Shown in pieces: positions 53,912 through 62,406 of a stretch of DNA of 64,000 nt. Source of the DNA: Rugamonas apoptosis (GTDB lineage Bacteria; Pseudomonadota; Gammaproteobacteria; Burkholderiales; Burkholderiaceae_D); assembly GCF_014042355.1 (NCBI RefSeq), contig NZ_JACEZU010000012.1, forward strand, positions 62,001-126,000, in the 5' to 3' direction. Position 1 is the stretch's first letter. Each line of letters begins with the position of its first letter. The translations under genes and the position numbers were made by a program. Below the pieces are notes generated by a model, which saw nothing but the letters and a program-made list of their open reading frames with translations, did no database searches and was not told where the DNA came from.

Positions 53912-55060
53912 ATGACATTAGACCGACCTGCCACCGGCACGAGTGCATCCGGCCAGCCTTTTCTGCTGATACGTAACCTGGTCAAGGAATTCGATGGCGT
54001 GAGGGCCGTCAACGATGTGTCGGTCGCGATCGACAAGGGCGAGATCTTCGCCCTGCTGGGCAGTTCCGGTTGCGGCAAATCGACCCTGCTGCGCATGCTG
54101 GCCGGCTTCGAGACGCCCACGGCGGGCCAGATCACGCTGGCCGGCAAGGACATCATCAACGTGCCGCCGTATGAGCGCCCCATCAACATGATGTTCCAGT
54201 CCTACGCGCTGTTCCCGCACCTGACCGTGTGGGACAACATTGCCTTCGGCCTGCGCCGTGATGGCCTGCCCAAGGATGAGGTGGCGCAGCGCGTCGATCA
54301 GATGCTGGACCTGGTGCAGTTGAAAGCCTACGGCAAGCGCAAGCCGCACCAGCTGTCCGGTGGACAGCAGCAGCGTGTGGCGCTGGCGCGCAGCCTGGCC
54401 AAGCGTCCGCAGTTGCTGCTGCTGGATGAACCGCTCGGCGCGCTGGACAAGAAGCTGCGCGAACGTACCCAGATGGAACTGGTCAACATCATCGAGCAGG
54501 TCGGCGTGACCTGCGTGATGGTCACCCACGACCAGGACGAGGCCATGAGCATGGCCACCCGCATCGCCGTGATGAGCGAAGGGCGCATTCTCCAGGTGGG
54601 CAAGCCGGGCGAAATCTACGAGACGCCCAACTGCCGCTTCGTGGCCGACTTCATCGGCAGCGTCAATCTGTTCGACGGCCGCGTGAAGGACGACCAGCCG
54701 GACCACGTCGTCATCGACTCGCCGGAATGCCGGCATTACGTCACCCACGGCATCACTGGAACGGACAACATGGCCGTGTCAGTGGCTGTGCGGCCGGAAA
54801 AAATCTGCCTGCAAGCCGAGGCGCCGACAGCGGAGCAGCGCGCCCACGCGGGCGAGCATGGCTACAACAGTGTGCAGGGCGTGGTCACGGCCATGGCCTA
54901 TTTCGGCAACGAGACGCGCTACCATGTGAAACTCGAAAGCGGCATGGAATTGAAAGTCTCGCGCACCAATGCGGCCCGCCACGACGATACGGCTTTGCGC
55001 CGCGACCAGCGCGTGTATGCGTGGTGGGACGGCGCGGACGTCGTCGTGCTGACCAGCTGA
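53912..55060 (+). CDS. potA: Polyamine ABC transporter ATP-binding protein
   Basis: ATPase of a spermidine/putrescine importer, 382 residues. Walker A GSSGCGKST lies at 50-58, the signature LSGGQQQRVALAR and Walker B LLLLDEPLGALD near 155-175, and the H-loop in VTHDQDEAM. The C-terminal TOBE region (about 280-380) is typical of PotA/PotG. It starts the transporter operon; TATAAT lies upstream near 53890. The substrate-binding protein gene is not in the window. Confidence 0.92.
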   Translation: MTLDRPATGTSASGQPFLLIRNLVKEFDGVRAVNDVSVAIDKGEIFALLGSSGCGKSTLLRMLAGFETPTAGQITLAGKDIINVPPYERPINMMFQSYALFPHLTVWDNIAFGLRRDGLPKDEVAQRVDQMLDLVQLKAYGKRKPHQLSGGQQQRVALARSLAKRPQLLLLDEPLGALDKKLRERTQMELVNIIEQVGVTCVMVTHDQDEAMSMATRIAVMSEGRILQVGKPGEIYETPNCRFVADFIGSVNLFDGRVKDDQPDHVVIDSPECRHYVTHGITGTDNMAVSVAVRPEKICLQAEAPTAEQRAHAGEHGYNSVQGVVTAMAYFGNETRYHVKLESGMELKVSRTNAARHDDTALRRDQRVYAWWDGADVVVLTS

Positions 55061-55072
55061 CGCGGAGCGGCC

Positions 55073-55999
55073 ATGAAAACTCTGTTCGACAAGCTGCTGC
55101 ATCTGTTCACGCTGCGCTGGATCACGGGCCGCCGGCTGGTGATCGCCGTGCCGTTCTTCTGGCTGGTGTGCGCCTTTCTGGTGCCGTTCCTGATCGTGAT
55201 GCGCATCAGCTTCACGGAACCCGATGCGACCAATCCCTTCGGCACCTTGATGACGCTGGTGGATGGCGTCATCACCTTCAAGCTCAAGATCTCGAACTAC
55301 CTGTTCATCGCGCAGGACGACTTGTACGGCTTGACGTATCTGAGCTCGATCAAGTTCGCCGCCATCACCACGGCCCTGTGCCTGCTGATCGGCTACCCGT
55401 TCGCCTACTTCATGGCGCGCGCCAAACCGACCGTGCGGCCGGTGCTGATGATGATGGTGATGCTGCCGTTCTGGACTTCCTTCCTGCTGCGCATCTACGC
55501 CTGGAAGGGCATCCTGGCCAACAACGGCATCCTCAATCACTTTCTGATCAGCGTGGGCGCCATCGCGGAACCGCTGCACCTGATGAACACCCAGTTCTCG
55601 CTCATTATCGGCATGGTGTACGCCTACCTGCCATTCATGATCCTGCCGCTGTACGCCAACCTGGTGAAGATGGATGTGCGCTTCCTGGAAGCGGCGGCCG
55701 ACCTGGGCGCCACGCCCATGCAGACTTTCTGGCGCATCACGGTGCCGCTGTCGAAGTCGGGCATCATCGCCGGCTCCATGCTGGTGTTCATCCCGGCCGT
55801 GGGCGAATACGTGATTCCTGAGCTGCTGGGTGGTCCCGAAACGCTGATGATCGGCCACGTGCTGTGGGACGAATTCTTCACCAATAACGACTGGCCGATG
55901 GCGTCGTCCGTGACGGTGGTGGTGATCCTGCTGATCCTGGTGCCGATGGCGATCTTCAACAAATACAAGGCGGAACAACAGATGGCGGGGCGCGCATGA
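55073..55999 (+). CDS. potB: Polyamine ABC transporter permease (PotB/PotH-like)
   Basis: A 308-residue inner-membrane permease with about six helices. The EAA motif EAAADLGATPMQTFWRITVPLS near residues 205-226 (key parts EAAADLGA and ITVPLS) contacts the ATPase. The first helix is near residue 26. It is 12 bases after the ATPase gene and overlaps the next gene by ATGA. Confidence 0.92.
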   Translation: MKTLFDKLLHLFTLRWITGRRLVIAVPFFWLVCAFLVPFLIVMRISFTEPDATNPFGTLMTLVDGVITFKLKISNYLFIAQDDLYGLTYLSSIKFAAITTALCLLIGYPFAYFMARAKPTVRPVLMMMVMLPFWTSFLLRIYAWKGILANNGILNHFLISVGAIAEPLHLMNTQFSLIIGMVYAYLPFMILPLYANLVKMDVRFLEAAADLGATPMQTFWRITVPLSKSGIIAGSMLVFIPAVGEYVIPELLGGPETLMIGHVLWDEFFTNNDWPMASSVTVVVILLILVPMAIFNKYKAEQQMAGRA

Positions 56000-56841
56000 A
56001 CGGACAGAATTTGATTCAACGCTGGTTCGGACGCGGCTGGCTGTCGCTGGGCTATGTGTTCCTGTATTTGCCCATCGTGGTGCTGGTGGTGTTCTCGTTT
56101 AACAGCTCGCGCCAGGACATGGTGTGGAGCGGTTTTTCGACCAAGTGGTATGGCGAATTGATGAACGACACGGAGATCATCTCCGGCTTCGGCCTGTCGC
56201 TCAAGATCGCCGTGCTGACGGCGTTCGCCTCCGTCATCCTGGGCACGTTTGCCGCGTTCGTGATGGACCGCTACCAGCGCTTCCATGGCCGTACCCTGTT
56301 CACGGGCATGGTCAGCGCGCCGCTGGTGATGCCGGAAGTGATTATCGGCCTGTCGCTGCTGCTGATGCTGGTGTCGGTGCAGAAGATGTTCGGCTTCCCG
56401 GAGCGGGGCCTGATGACGATCTGGCTGGGCCACACGCTGCTGGGCATGGCCTATGCGGCCGTGGTGGTGCAGTCGCGCTTGCAGGAGATGAGCAAGTCGC
56501 TGGAGGAAGCGGCCATGGACCTGGGCTGCAAGCCGCACCAAGTGTTTTTCCTCGTCACCTTGCCCAACATCACGCAGGCGCTGGGATCGGCGTGGCTGCT
56601 CACGTTCACCTTGTCGCTCGACGACGTGGTGCTGTCGGCCTTCCTGTCCGGCCCCGGTTCCTCGACCATGCCGATCGTGATCTTCTCGCGTGCCCGTCTG
56701 GGCCTCGATCCGCGCGTGAACGCCGTGGCGGCGCTGACCATTCTGGTGGTATCGGTGGCCGTGGTCGCATCCAGCCTCTGGATGGCCCGTATGGAACGCC
56801 AGCGCCAGAAGCAGGTGGCTGCCGCCGCCAAGGCTGAATAA
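55996..56841 (+). CDS. potC: Polyamine ABC transporter permease (PotC/PotI-like)
   Basis: A 281-residue permease, partner of the preceding one. It has the EAA loop EEAAMDLGCKPHQVFFLVTLP (key parts EEAAMDLG and VTLP) and the polyamine-permease start region with FSFNSSRQ after the first helix. It ends the operon; a hairpin separates it from the convergent gabD gene. Confidence 0.92.
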   Translation: MNGQNLIQRWFGRGWLSLGYVFLYLPIVVLVVFSFNSSRQDMVWSGFSTKWYGELMNDTEIISGFGLSLKIAVLTAFASVILGTFAAFVMDRYQRFHGRTLFTGMVSAPLVMPEVIIGLSLLLMLVSVQKMFGFPERGLMTIWLGHTLLGMAYAAVVVQSRLQEMSKSLEEAAMDLGCKPHQVFFLVTLPNITQALGSAWLLTFTLSLDDVVLSAFLSGPGSSTMPIVIFSRARLGLDPRVNAVAALTILVVSVAVVASSLWMARMERQRQKQVAAAAKAE

Positions 56842-56850
56842 AGAGCTGTT

Positions 56851-56906
56851 GGGAGCAGTGCCAACATTCGTACATCAGTCCGTGTACGGTCGTTGGCACT
56901 GTCCCC
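56851..56906. terminator. Bidirectional hairpin between potC and gabD
   Basis: CAGTGCCAAC (56856-56865) pairs with GTTGGCACTG (56892-56901), extended outward by GGG/CCC and inward by CGTAC (56869-56873) with GTACG (56884-56888). It lies between convergent genes and may also be an interspersed palindromic element. Confidence 0.6.
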
Positions 56907-56913
56907 CGGGCGT

Positions 56914-58368
56914 TTAGATGCCGCCCATGCAGATGTACTTGATGACCAGGTAGTCCTCGATGCCGTATTTGGAGCCTTCGCGCCCCAGGCCGGATTGCTT
57001 GACCCCGCCGAATGGCGCGATCTCGTTCGAGATCAGTCCCGTGTTCACCCCCACCATGCCGCTCTCCAGCCCTTCGGCCACGCGCCAGATGCGGCCGATG
57101 TCGCGCGAGTAGAAGTAGGCGGCCAGGCCGAATTCGGTGTCGTTGGCCATGGCCAGCACTTCCTCGTCCGTCTTGAAGCGGAACAGCGGCGCCAGCGGGC
57201 CGAAAGTTTCTTCTTTCGCCACCAGCATGTCCGGCGTCACGTCCGCGATCACGGTGGGCTGGAAGAAGCTGTGGCCCAGCGCGTGGCGCTGGCCGCCGGC
57301 CAGCAACCGGCCGCCCTTGGACAGGGCGTCGGCCACATGTTCCTCGACCTTGACGACGGCTTTTTCCTCGATCATCGGCCCCTGCGTCACGCCCGCTTCC
57401 ACGCCATTGCCCACCTTGAGCTTGGCGACAGCGGCCACCAGCTTGGCGGCGAACGCATCGTAGACCCCGTCCTGCACATACAGGCGGTTGGCGCACACGC
57501 AGGTCTGGCCCGCGTTGCGGTACTTGGAGGCGATGGCGCCTTCCACCGCCGCATCCAGGTCGGCGTCGTCGAACACGATGAAGGGTGCGTTACCGCCCAG
57601 TTCCAGCGACAGCTTCTTGATGGTGGGCGCGCATTGCTGCATCAGCAAACGGCCCACCTGCGTCGAGCCGGTAAAGCTCAATTTGCGCACCACGGGATTG
57701 CTGGTCATCTCGCCGCCGATGGCGCGCGAGTCGCCCGTCAGCACGCTGAACACGCCGGCCGGCAGGCCGGCCCGCTCGGCCAGCACGGCCAGCGCCAGCG
57801 CCGAGAACGGCGTTAGCTCGGCCGGCTTGACGATGATGGGGCAACCGGCCGCCAGCGCCGGCCCTACTTTGCGGGTGATCATGGCGGAGGGGAAGTTCCA
57901 CGGCGTGATGGCGGCGCACACGCCGATCGGCTCCTTGGTGACGACGATGCGCCGGTCCGGCCATGGCGACTGCATGGTGTCGCCGCTGACACGCTTGCCT
58001 TCCTCGGCGAACCATTCGATGAACGAGGCTGCGTAGCCGATCTCGCCCTTGGCTTCGGCCAGCGGTTTGCCCTGTTCGGTGGTCATGATCAGGGCCAGGT
58101 CGTCGGCGTGTTCCAGCATCAGGTCATGCCACTTGCGCAGCACAGCGGCCCGTTCCTTGGCCGACTTCTTGCGCCAGGCGGGCCAGGCGCGGTTGGCCGC
58201 TTCGATGGCGCGTGCCGTTTCGGCCGCACCCATGTGGGGAATGGTGCCGACCTTCTGTCCGGTGGCCGGGTTGACGACGTTCACGGTGGCGCCGTTGTCC
58301 GCGTCGCACCATTCGCCGTTGATATAGCATTGCTGGCGCAGCAGCGCCGGGTCTTTCAAGGTAAGCAT
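56914..58368 (-). CDS. gabD: Succinate-semialdehyde dehydrogenase (NAD(P))
   Basis: Oxidises succinate semialdehyde to succinate in the GABA route. The 484-residue aldehyde dehydrogenase has NFPSAMITRK, the catalytic Glu in LELGGNAPF and Cys in NAGQTCVCANR, with the GabD-specific double Cys pattern. The start is like E. coli GabD (LKDPALLRQQCYINGEW). It is 9 bases after gabT on the same strand, so the two form an operon. Confidence 0.94.
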   Translation of the reverse strand: MLTLKDPALLRQQCYINGEWCDADNGATVNVVNPATGQKVGTIPHMGAAETARAIEAANRAWPAWRKKSAKERAAVLRKWHDLMLEHADDLALIMTTEQGKPLAEAKGEIGYAASFIEWFAEEGKRVSGDTMQSPWPDRRIVVTKEPIGVCAAITPWNFPSAMITRKVGPALAAGCPIIVKPAELTPFSALALAVLAERAGLPAGVFSVLTGDSRAIGGEMTSNPVVRKLSFTGSTQVGRLLMQQCAPTIKKLSLELGGNAPFIVFDDADLDAAVEGAIASKYRNAGQTCVCANRLYVQDGVYDAFAAKLVAAVAKLKVGNGVEAGVTQGPMIEEKAVVKVEEHVADALSKGGRLLAGGQRHALGHSFFQPTVIADVTPDMLVAKEETFGPLAPLFRFKTDEEVLAMANDTEFGLAAYFYSRDIGRIWRVAEGLESGMVGVNTGLISNEIAPFGGVKQSGLGREGSKYGIEDYLVIKYICMGGI

Positions 58369-58377
58369 GGCAGCCTT

Positions 58378-59652
58378 TCAGTGTTGGGCGGCGCGCATGG
58401 CCGACTCCAGGATGTCGAGAGCCTCGTCAAACAGCGCGTCGCCGATGGTCAGTGGGAACAGGAAGCGCACCACGTTGCCGTACACGCCGCAGGTCAGCAG
58501 GATCAAGCCCCGCTGCAGCGCCAGTGACTGCACGCGCTTGGTGTAGTCCAGGTCGGGCGTGTCGCTGCCCGGCTGATTGAATTCTACCGCGACCATCGCA
58601 CCGAGGCCGCGCACATCGGCGATCTGCGGCACGGCCGCGCGAAGCTCGCGCAGGCGGCCCTGCAGTTTTTCGCCCAGCGCGGCGGCGCGTTGGCACAGCT
58701 GTTCCTCCTCGATGATGCCCAGCACGGCGTGCGCCGCCGCAATGGCCAGCGGGTTGCCGGCGTAGGTGCCGCCCAGGCCACCAGGTGCCGGCGCATCCAT
58801 GATCTCGGCCCGGCCCACCACGGCCGACAGCGGCATGCCGCCCGCCAGGCTCTTGGCGATGGTCATCAGGTCCGGCACCACGCCGCTGTGCTCCATGGCG
58901 AACATCTTGCCGGTACGGGCGAAGCCGGTCTGGATCTCGTCGGCGATCAGCAGGATGCCATGCTGGTCGCAGATGGCGCGCAGCGCGCGCAGGAATTCGG
59001 GCGGCGCCGTGTAGAAGCCGCCTTCGCCCTGCACCGGTTCAAGGATGATGGCGGCCACGCGGGCCGGATCGACGTCGGCTTTGAACAGGGTCGACAGCGC
59101 CTTGAGCGCGTCGTCCACGCTCACGCCGTGCAGCGGCACGGGGTAGGGCGCGTGGAAGATCTCGGCCGGGAAGGGGCCGAAACCGATTTTGTAGGGGGCC
59201 ACTTTGCCCGTCAGGGCCATGCCCATCATGGTGCGGCCATGGAAACCGCCGGCGAAGGCGATAACGGCGCTGCGGCCGGTGGCGGCGCGGGCGATCTTGA
59301 TGGCGTTTTCCACCGCCTCGGCGCCGCTGGAGAAGAAGGCTGTCTTCTTGGCGTGGCTGCCGGGCGTGATGGCGTTGATGCGCTCGGCCAGTTCCACGTA
59401 GCTGGCGTGCGGTACCACCTGGTAGCAGGTGTGGGTGAATTTGCCCATCTGTTGCTCGATGGCGGCCATGATCTTGGGATGGCGGTGGCCCGTATTGAGC
59501 ACGGCGATGCCGGCTGCGAAATCGATGTAGCGGCGGCCTTCCACGTCCCAGATCTCGGCGTTAAGGGCGCGCTCGGCGTAGAACTGGCACATCACGCCCA
59601 CGCCGCGCGGGGTGGCTGCTTCTTTTCGTTGCTGGAGTTCGGCATTGCTCAT
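58378..59652 (-). CDS. gabT: 4-aminobutyrate aminotransferase
   Basis: PLP enzyme transferring the amino group of GABA to 2-oxoglutarate. The 424-residue class III aminotransferase has SSGAEAVENAIKIAR, GGFHGRT, the ADEIQTGFARTG segment and the PLP lysine in TIAKSLAGGMP. The E. coli GabT-like start is ELQQRKEAATPRGVG. It is first in the gabT-gabD unit, with a probable GabR-type operator upstream. Confidence 0.94.
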   Translation of the reverse strand: MSNAELQQRKEAATPRGVGVMCQFYAERALNAEIWDVEGRRYIDFAAGIAVLNTGHRHPKIMAAIEQQMGKFTHTCYQVVPHASYVELAERINAITPGSHAKKTAFFSSGAEAVENAIKIARAATGRSAVIAFAGGFHGRTMMGMALTGKVAPYKIGFGPFPAEIFHAPYPVPLHGVSVDDALKALSTLFKADVDPARVAAIILEPVQGEGGFYTAPPEFLRALRAICDQHGILLIADEIQTGFARTGKMFAMEHSGVVPDLMTIAKSLAGGMPLSAVVGRAEIMDAPAPGGLGGTYAGNPLAIAAAHAVLGIIEEEQLCQRAAALGEKLQGRLRELRAAVPQIADVRGLGAMVAVEFNQPGSDTPDLDYTKRVQSLALQRGLILLTCGVYGNVVRFLFPLTIGDALFDEALDILESAMRAAQH

Positions 59653-59734
59653 GGTCTGCTCACTGTCTCGTTATGGTGGTAGTGTTGGTCAAGCTGCAAT
59701 GCCCGATACTACCTCCGGGATCGGAGCCTGGCCT

Positions 59735-59768
59735 AGTGCCACAATATTAAAAACGATGGAACCACTTT
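59735..59768 (-). promoter_or_regulatory. Probable MocR/GabR operator upstream of gabT
   Basis: Read on the minus strand: AAAGTGGTTCCA (59768-59757), 14 bases, then GTGGCACT (59742-59735). The same two elements with the same spacing occur upstream of the regulator gene. It lies about 80 bases before the gabT start. The two parts share AGTGG, giving direct-repeat half-sites 23 bases apart, as known for GabR-type proteins. Confidence 0.7.
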
Positions 59769-59781
59769 TGCAAAACCGCTG

Positions 59782-61287
59782 TCAACGCCGCACGCCGGAC
59801 AGGATCACGGCCGCCAGCAGCCGGCCGTAATAGCTGATTTTCTCGGGCGTGCAGTAGGCGTAGCCGACCAGCAGGCCGCGCCGCACGGGCGGCGCCAGGT
59901 AGTAGTTCGACAGCGCCTTGACCTGGATGCCCGATTCGGCCGCCAGCTTTTCCAGCGCCACGTCGTCCACGTGGTCGGGCAGTTCCACCACCAGATGCAG
60001 GCCCGATTCCTCGCTCGAGATGCTGACCCCGTGCGCGTGCGTGCCCATCTGGTGCACCAGCGTGCGGCGCAGCATTTCACGGCGCGCGCCGTAGATCTGG
60101 CGGATCTTGCGGATGTGGGTGGTGAAGTGGCCCAGCGCGATGAAGTCGGCCAGCGCCGCCTGCACCATCAGCTGGCCGGGGCGCTGCAGGTCGTACAGCG
60201 CGCTCTTGAAGGCATCCACCAGTTGTGGCGGCGCCACCACATAGCCGATCTTGATGCCGGGGTAGAGCACCTTGGAGAAGGTGCCCATGTAGACCACCCG
60301 TTCGCCCGTGTCCAGCCCCTGCAGGGCCGCCAGTGGCCGGCCCGTGTAGCGGAATTCGCTGTCGTAGTCGTCCTCCAGGATCCAGGCGTTCTTGGTCAGC
60401 GCCACGTCCAGCAGTTCGCGCCGGCGCGCGAGGCTCATCACGGCGCCCGTTGGATACTGGTGCGACGGCGTCACGTAGATCAGGCGCGGGTTGGTGGCCA
60501 GATCGGCCGGCTCCAGCGCCATGCCGTCGCCGTCTACCGTGATCGGGTGCAGCAGCAGGTCATTGGCCTGGAACACGCGGCGCGCGCCCCAGTAGCACGG
60601 GTCTTCCACCCAGGCTGTATCGCCGGGATCGGCCAGTAATTGGGCGCACAGGTCCAGCGAGTGCTGGGTTCCGGCCGTGACCATCACCTGTTCCACCGAC
60701 ACCTTGACCGAGCGCGAAATGCGCAGGTATTCCGTGATGGCCTGGCGCAGCGGCAGGTAGCCGCCGGACTGGCCGTAGTCCAGCAGGTCGGCGCGCGCCT
60801 CGCGCCATACGCGGTTCTGCAGCCGCTGCCACAGCTTGAACGGGAACGAGGAAAAGTCCGCGTCGCCTGGTGCAAAAGGCTGGATCTCGTAGCGCGGCCC
60901 GGCCGCGAAGGCCGTCAGTTCCTGGCCCCGGCGCGACAGCGGCGCCACTTCCGCGCCGCCCGCGTCATCGCCATCCTGCGGTGGATGGAAGCCGCCGCGC
61001 ATGCTGGCGCTGTGCGCCTGCAGGTCGGCCACGTAGGTGCCGCTGCCCAGTGCACTGATGACATAACCTTCCGCCGCCAGTTGTTCGAACGCGGCGATCA
61101 CGGTGTTGCGCGCAATCCCCAGGTCGCGCGCCAGGTCGCGGCTGGACGGCAATTTGTTGCCGGCGCCCAGCAGCTGCTGGTGGATGGCGGCCTTGGCCGC
61201 CTCGTACAGGCGGCGCTGCTGCGGCAGGCGCGGATGGAACTCGGGCTGGGCCAGGGTGTGCGCCAGCAGATCGGATGCGGGTGACAT
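59782..61287 (-). CDS. MocR/GabR family PLP-dependent regulator
   Basis: A 501-residue fusion of a GntR-type winged helix (about 18-90, with LPSSRDLARDLGIARNTV region; key SSRDLARDLGIARNT) and an aminotransferase fold (about 140-500). The PLP lysine is in GTFSKVLYPG, followed by the conserved Gly-Tyr. Such proteins sense GABA or related amines through the PLP site. It is upstream of gabT-gabD on the same strand and divergent from the puuD-puuA genes, so it may regulate both. Shared motifs upstream of it and of gabT support autoregulation. Confidence 0.9.
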   Translation of the reverse strand: MSPASDLLAHTLAQPEFHPRLPQQRRLYEAAKAAIHQQLLGAGNKLPSSRDLARDLGIARNTVIAAFEQLAAEGYVISALGSGTYVADLQAHSASMRGGFHPPQDGDDAGGAEVAPLSRRGQELTAFAAGPRYEIQPFAPGDADFSSFPFKLWQRLQNRVWREARADLLDYGQSGGYLPLRQAITEYLRISRSVKVSVEQVMVTAGTQHSLDLCAQLLADPGDTAWVEDPCYWGARRVFQANDLLLHPITVDGDGMALEPADLATNPRLIYVTPSHQYPTGAVMSLARRRELLDVALTKNAWILEDDYDSEFRYTGRPLAALQGLDTGERVVYMGTFSKVLYPGIKIGYVVAPPQLVDAFKSALYDLQRPGQLMVQAALADFIALGHFTTHIRKIRQIYGARREMLRRTLVHQMGTHAHGVSISSEESGLHLVVELPDHVDDVALEKLAAESGIQVKALSNYYLAPPVRRGLLVGYAYCTPEKISYYGRLLAAVILSGVRR

Positions 61288-61295
61288 AGTTTTTT

Positions 61296-61329
61296 AAAGT
61301 GGTTCCAACTGAATTCAACAAGTGGCACT
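61296..61329 (+). promoter_or_regulatory. Probable MocR/GabR operator in the regulator-puuD gap
   Basis: AAAGTGGTTCCA (61296-61307), 14 bases, GTGGCACT (61322-61329): the same bipartite element as upstream of gabT, read here on the plus strand just before the regulator start. A weaker third copy of the first part, AGTGGTCCCA, is at 61459-61468, closer to puuD. The rest of the 246-base gap is AT-richer and probably holds the two promoters. Confidence 0.7.
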
Positions 61330-61533
61330 CACAATGAGTCCAACTTCCGCCTATGATTAATCAAAATTCATGCAAACGGAAGCAAAAGCGAGAAATTTTC
61401 GCCAAGCGTCCAGTAGGCGTGGCGCAACAAGTACTATATGAACAAGTTGTTGCGACAGAGTGGTCCCAGTTCATTCGGGCATTCGGTGGCGGAAACGCCA
61501 CCAATGTGAAGACAACCAACGAGACAAGACAAT

Positions 61534-62298
61534 ATGCATCGCCCCATCGTGATCGTACCCGCCTGTATCAACCAGATAGGCGTCCATCCCAACCACACGG
61601 CGCAACGCAAATACGTTGATGCCGTGGCCGCCGGTGCCGGCTGCCAGCCGCTGATCCTGCCCGCACTGGGCGAGGCCACCGACCTGCAAGCCGTGCTGGC
61701 GCTGGCCGACGGCATCATGCTGACCGGTTCCCCCTCCAATGTGCACGCCAGCCTGTATGGCCAGGAACTGCGTGACCCCAGCCTGCCGCTGGATCCATCG
61801 CGTGATGCCACCACGCTGCCGCTGATCCGCGCGGCACTGGCGCGCGGCCTGCCGCTGCTGGCCATCTGCCGCGGCTTCCAGGAAGTGAACGTGGCACTGG
61901 GCGGCACGCTGCACCAGGCCGTGCACGAAGTGGACGGCATGCGCGACCACCGCGAACCCAAGCACCTGTCGCTGGAAGAACAATACGCGCCATCGCACCG
62001 CGTGCGTCTGGAACAGGGCGGCCATCTGTCGCGCATCCTGGAAGGCGCCACCGAGATCGAGGTCAATTCGCTGCACGGCCAGGGCATCGCCACGCTGGCG
62101 CCCGGCCTGCAAGTGGAAGCGCGCGCCGAGGACGGCCTGGTGGAAGCCTACAGCGTGGCCGACGCCCCCGGTTTCTCGCTGGCGCTGCAATGGCACCCGG
62201 AGTGGCGCCTCGAGCACAACCCCGATTCCCAGAAAATGTTCCTGGCGTTTGGCCAGGCATGCCGTATCTATCAAAGCAAAGCAGGGAGAGGCGCATGA
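61534..62298 (+). CDS. puuD: Gamma-glutamyl-gamma-aminobutyrate hydrolase (PuuD-like)
   Basis: Class I glutamine-amidotransferase-fold hydrolase releasing GABA and glutamate from gamma-glutamyl-GABA. The 254-residue protein has nucleophile Cys in AICRGFQE and the His/Glu pair in QWHPEW near the C-terminus. It is followed after about 108 bases by the second PuuA-like gene. That short gap contains no other gene that can be supported. Confidence 0.9.
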   Translation: MHRPIVIVPACINQIGVHPNHTAQRKYVDAVAAGAGCQPLILPALGEATDLQAVLALADGIMLTGSPSNVHASLYGQELRDPSLPLDPSRDATTLPLIRAALARGLPLLAICRGFQEVNVALGGTLHQAVHEVDGMRDHREPKHLSLEEQYAPSHRVRLEQGGHLSRILEGATEIEVNSLHGQGIATLAPGLQVEARAEDGLVEAYSVADAPGFSLALQWHPEWRLEHNPDSQKMFLAFGQACRIYQSKAGRGA

Positions 62299-62406
62299 GG
62301 ACCTACGAACTGTGGGCGCGGCGGGTTCCTTAGTGCCCCAGTCCACGCACGACCATAAGCGCGCGGAGGGCGGTACGGCGCCGCGCAAGATCAAGACTGA
62401 CGAGAG

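Noticed and set aside
62296..62333. 12-codon frame overlapping the puuD stop
   Set aside because: Too short, no ribosome site and no sign of function.
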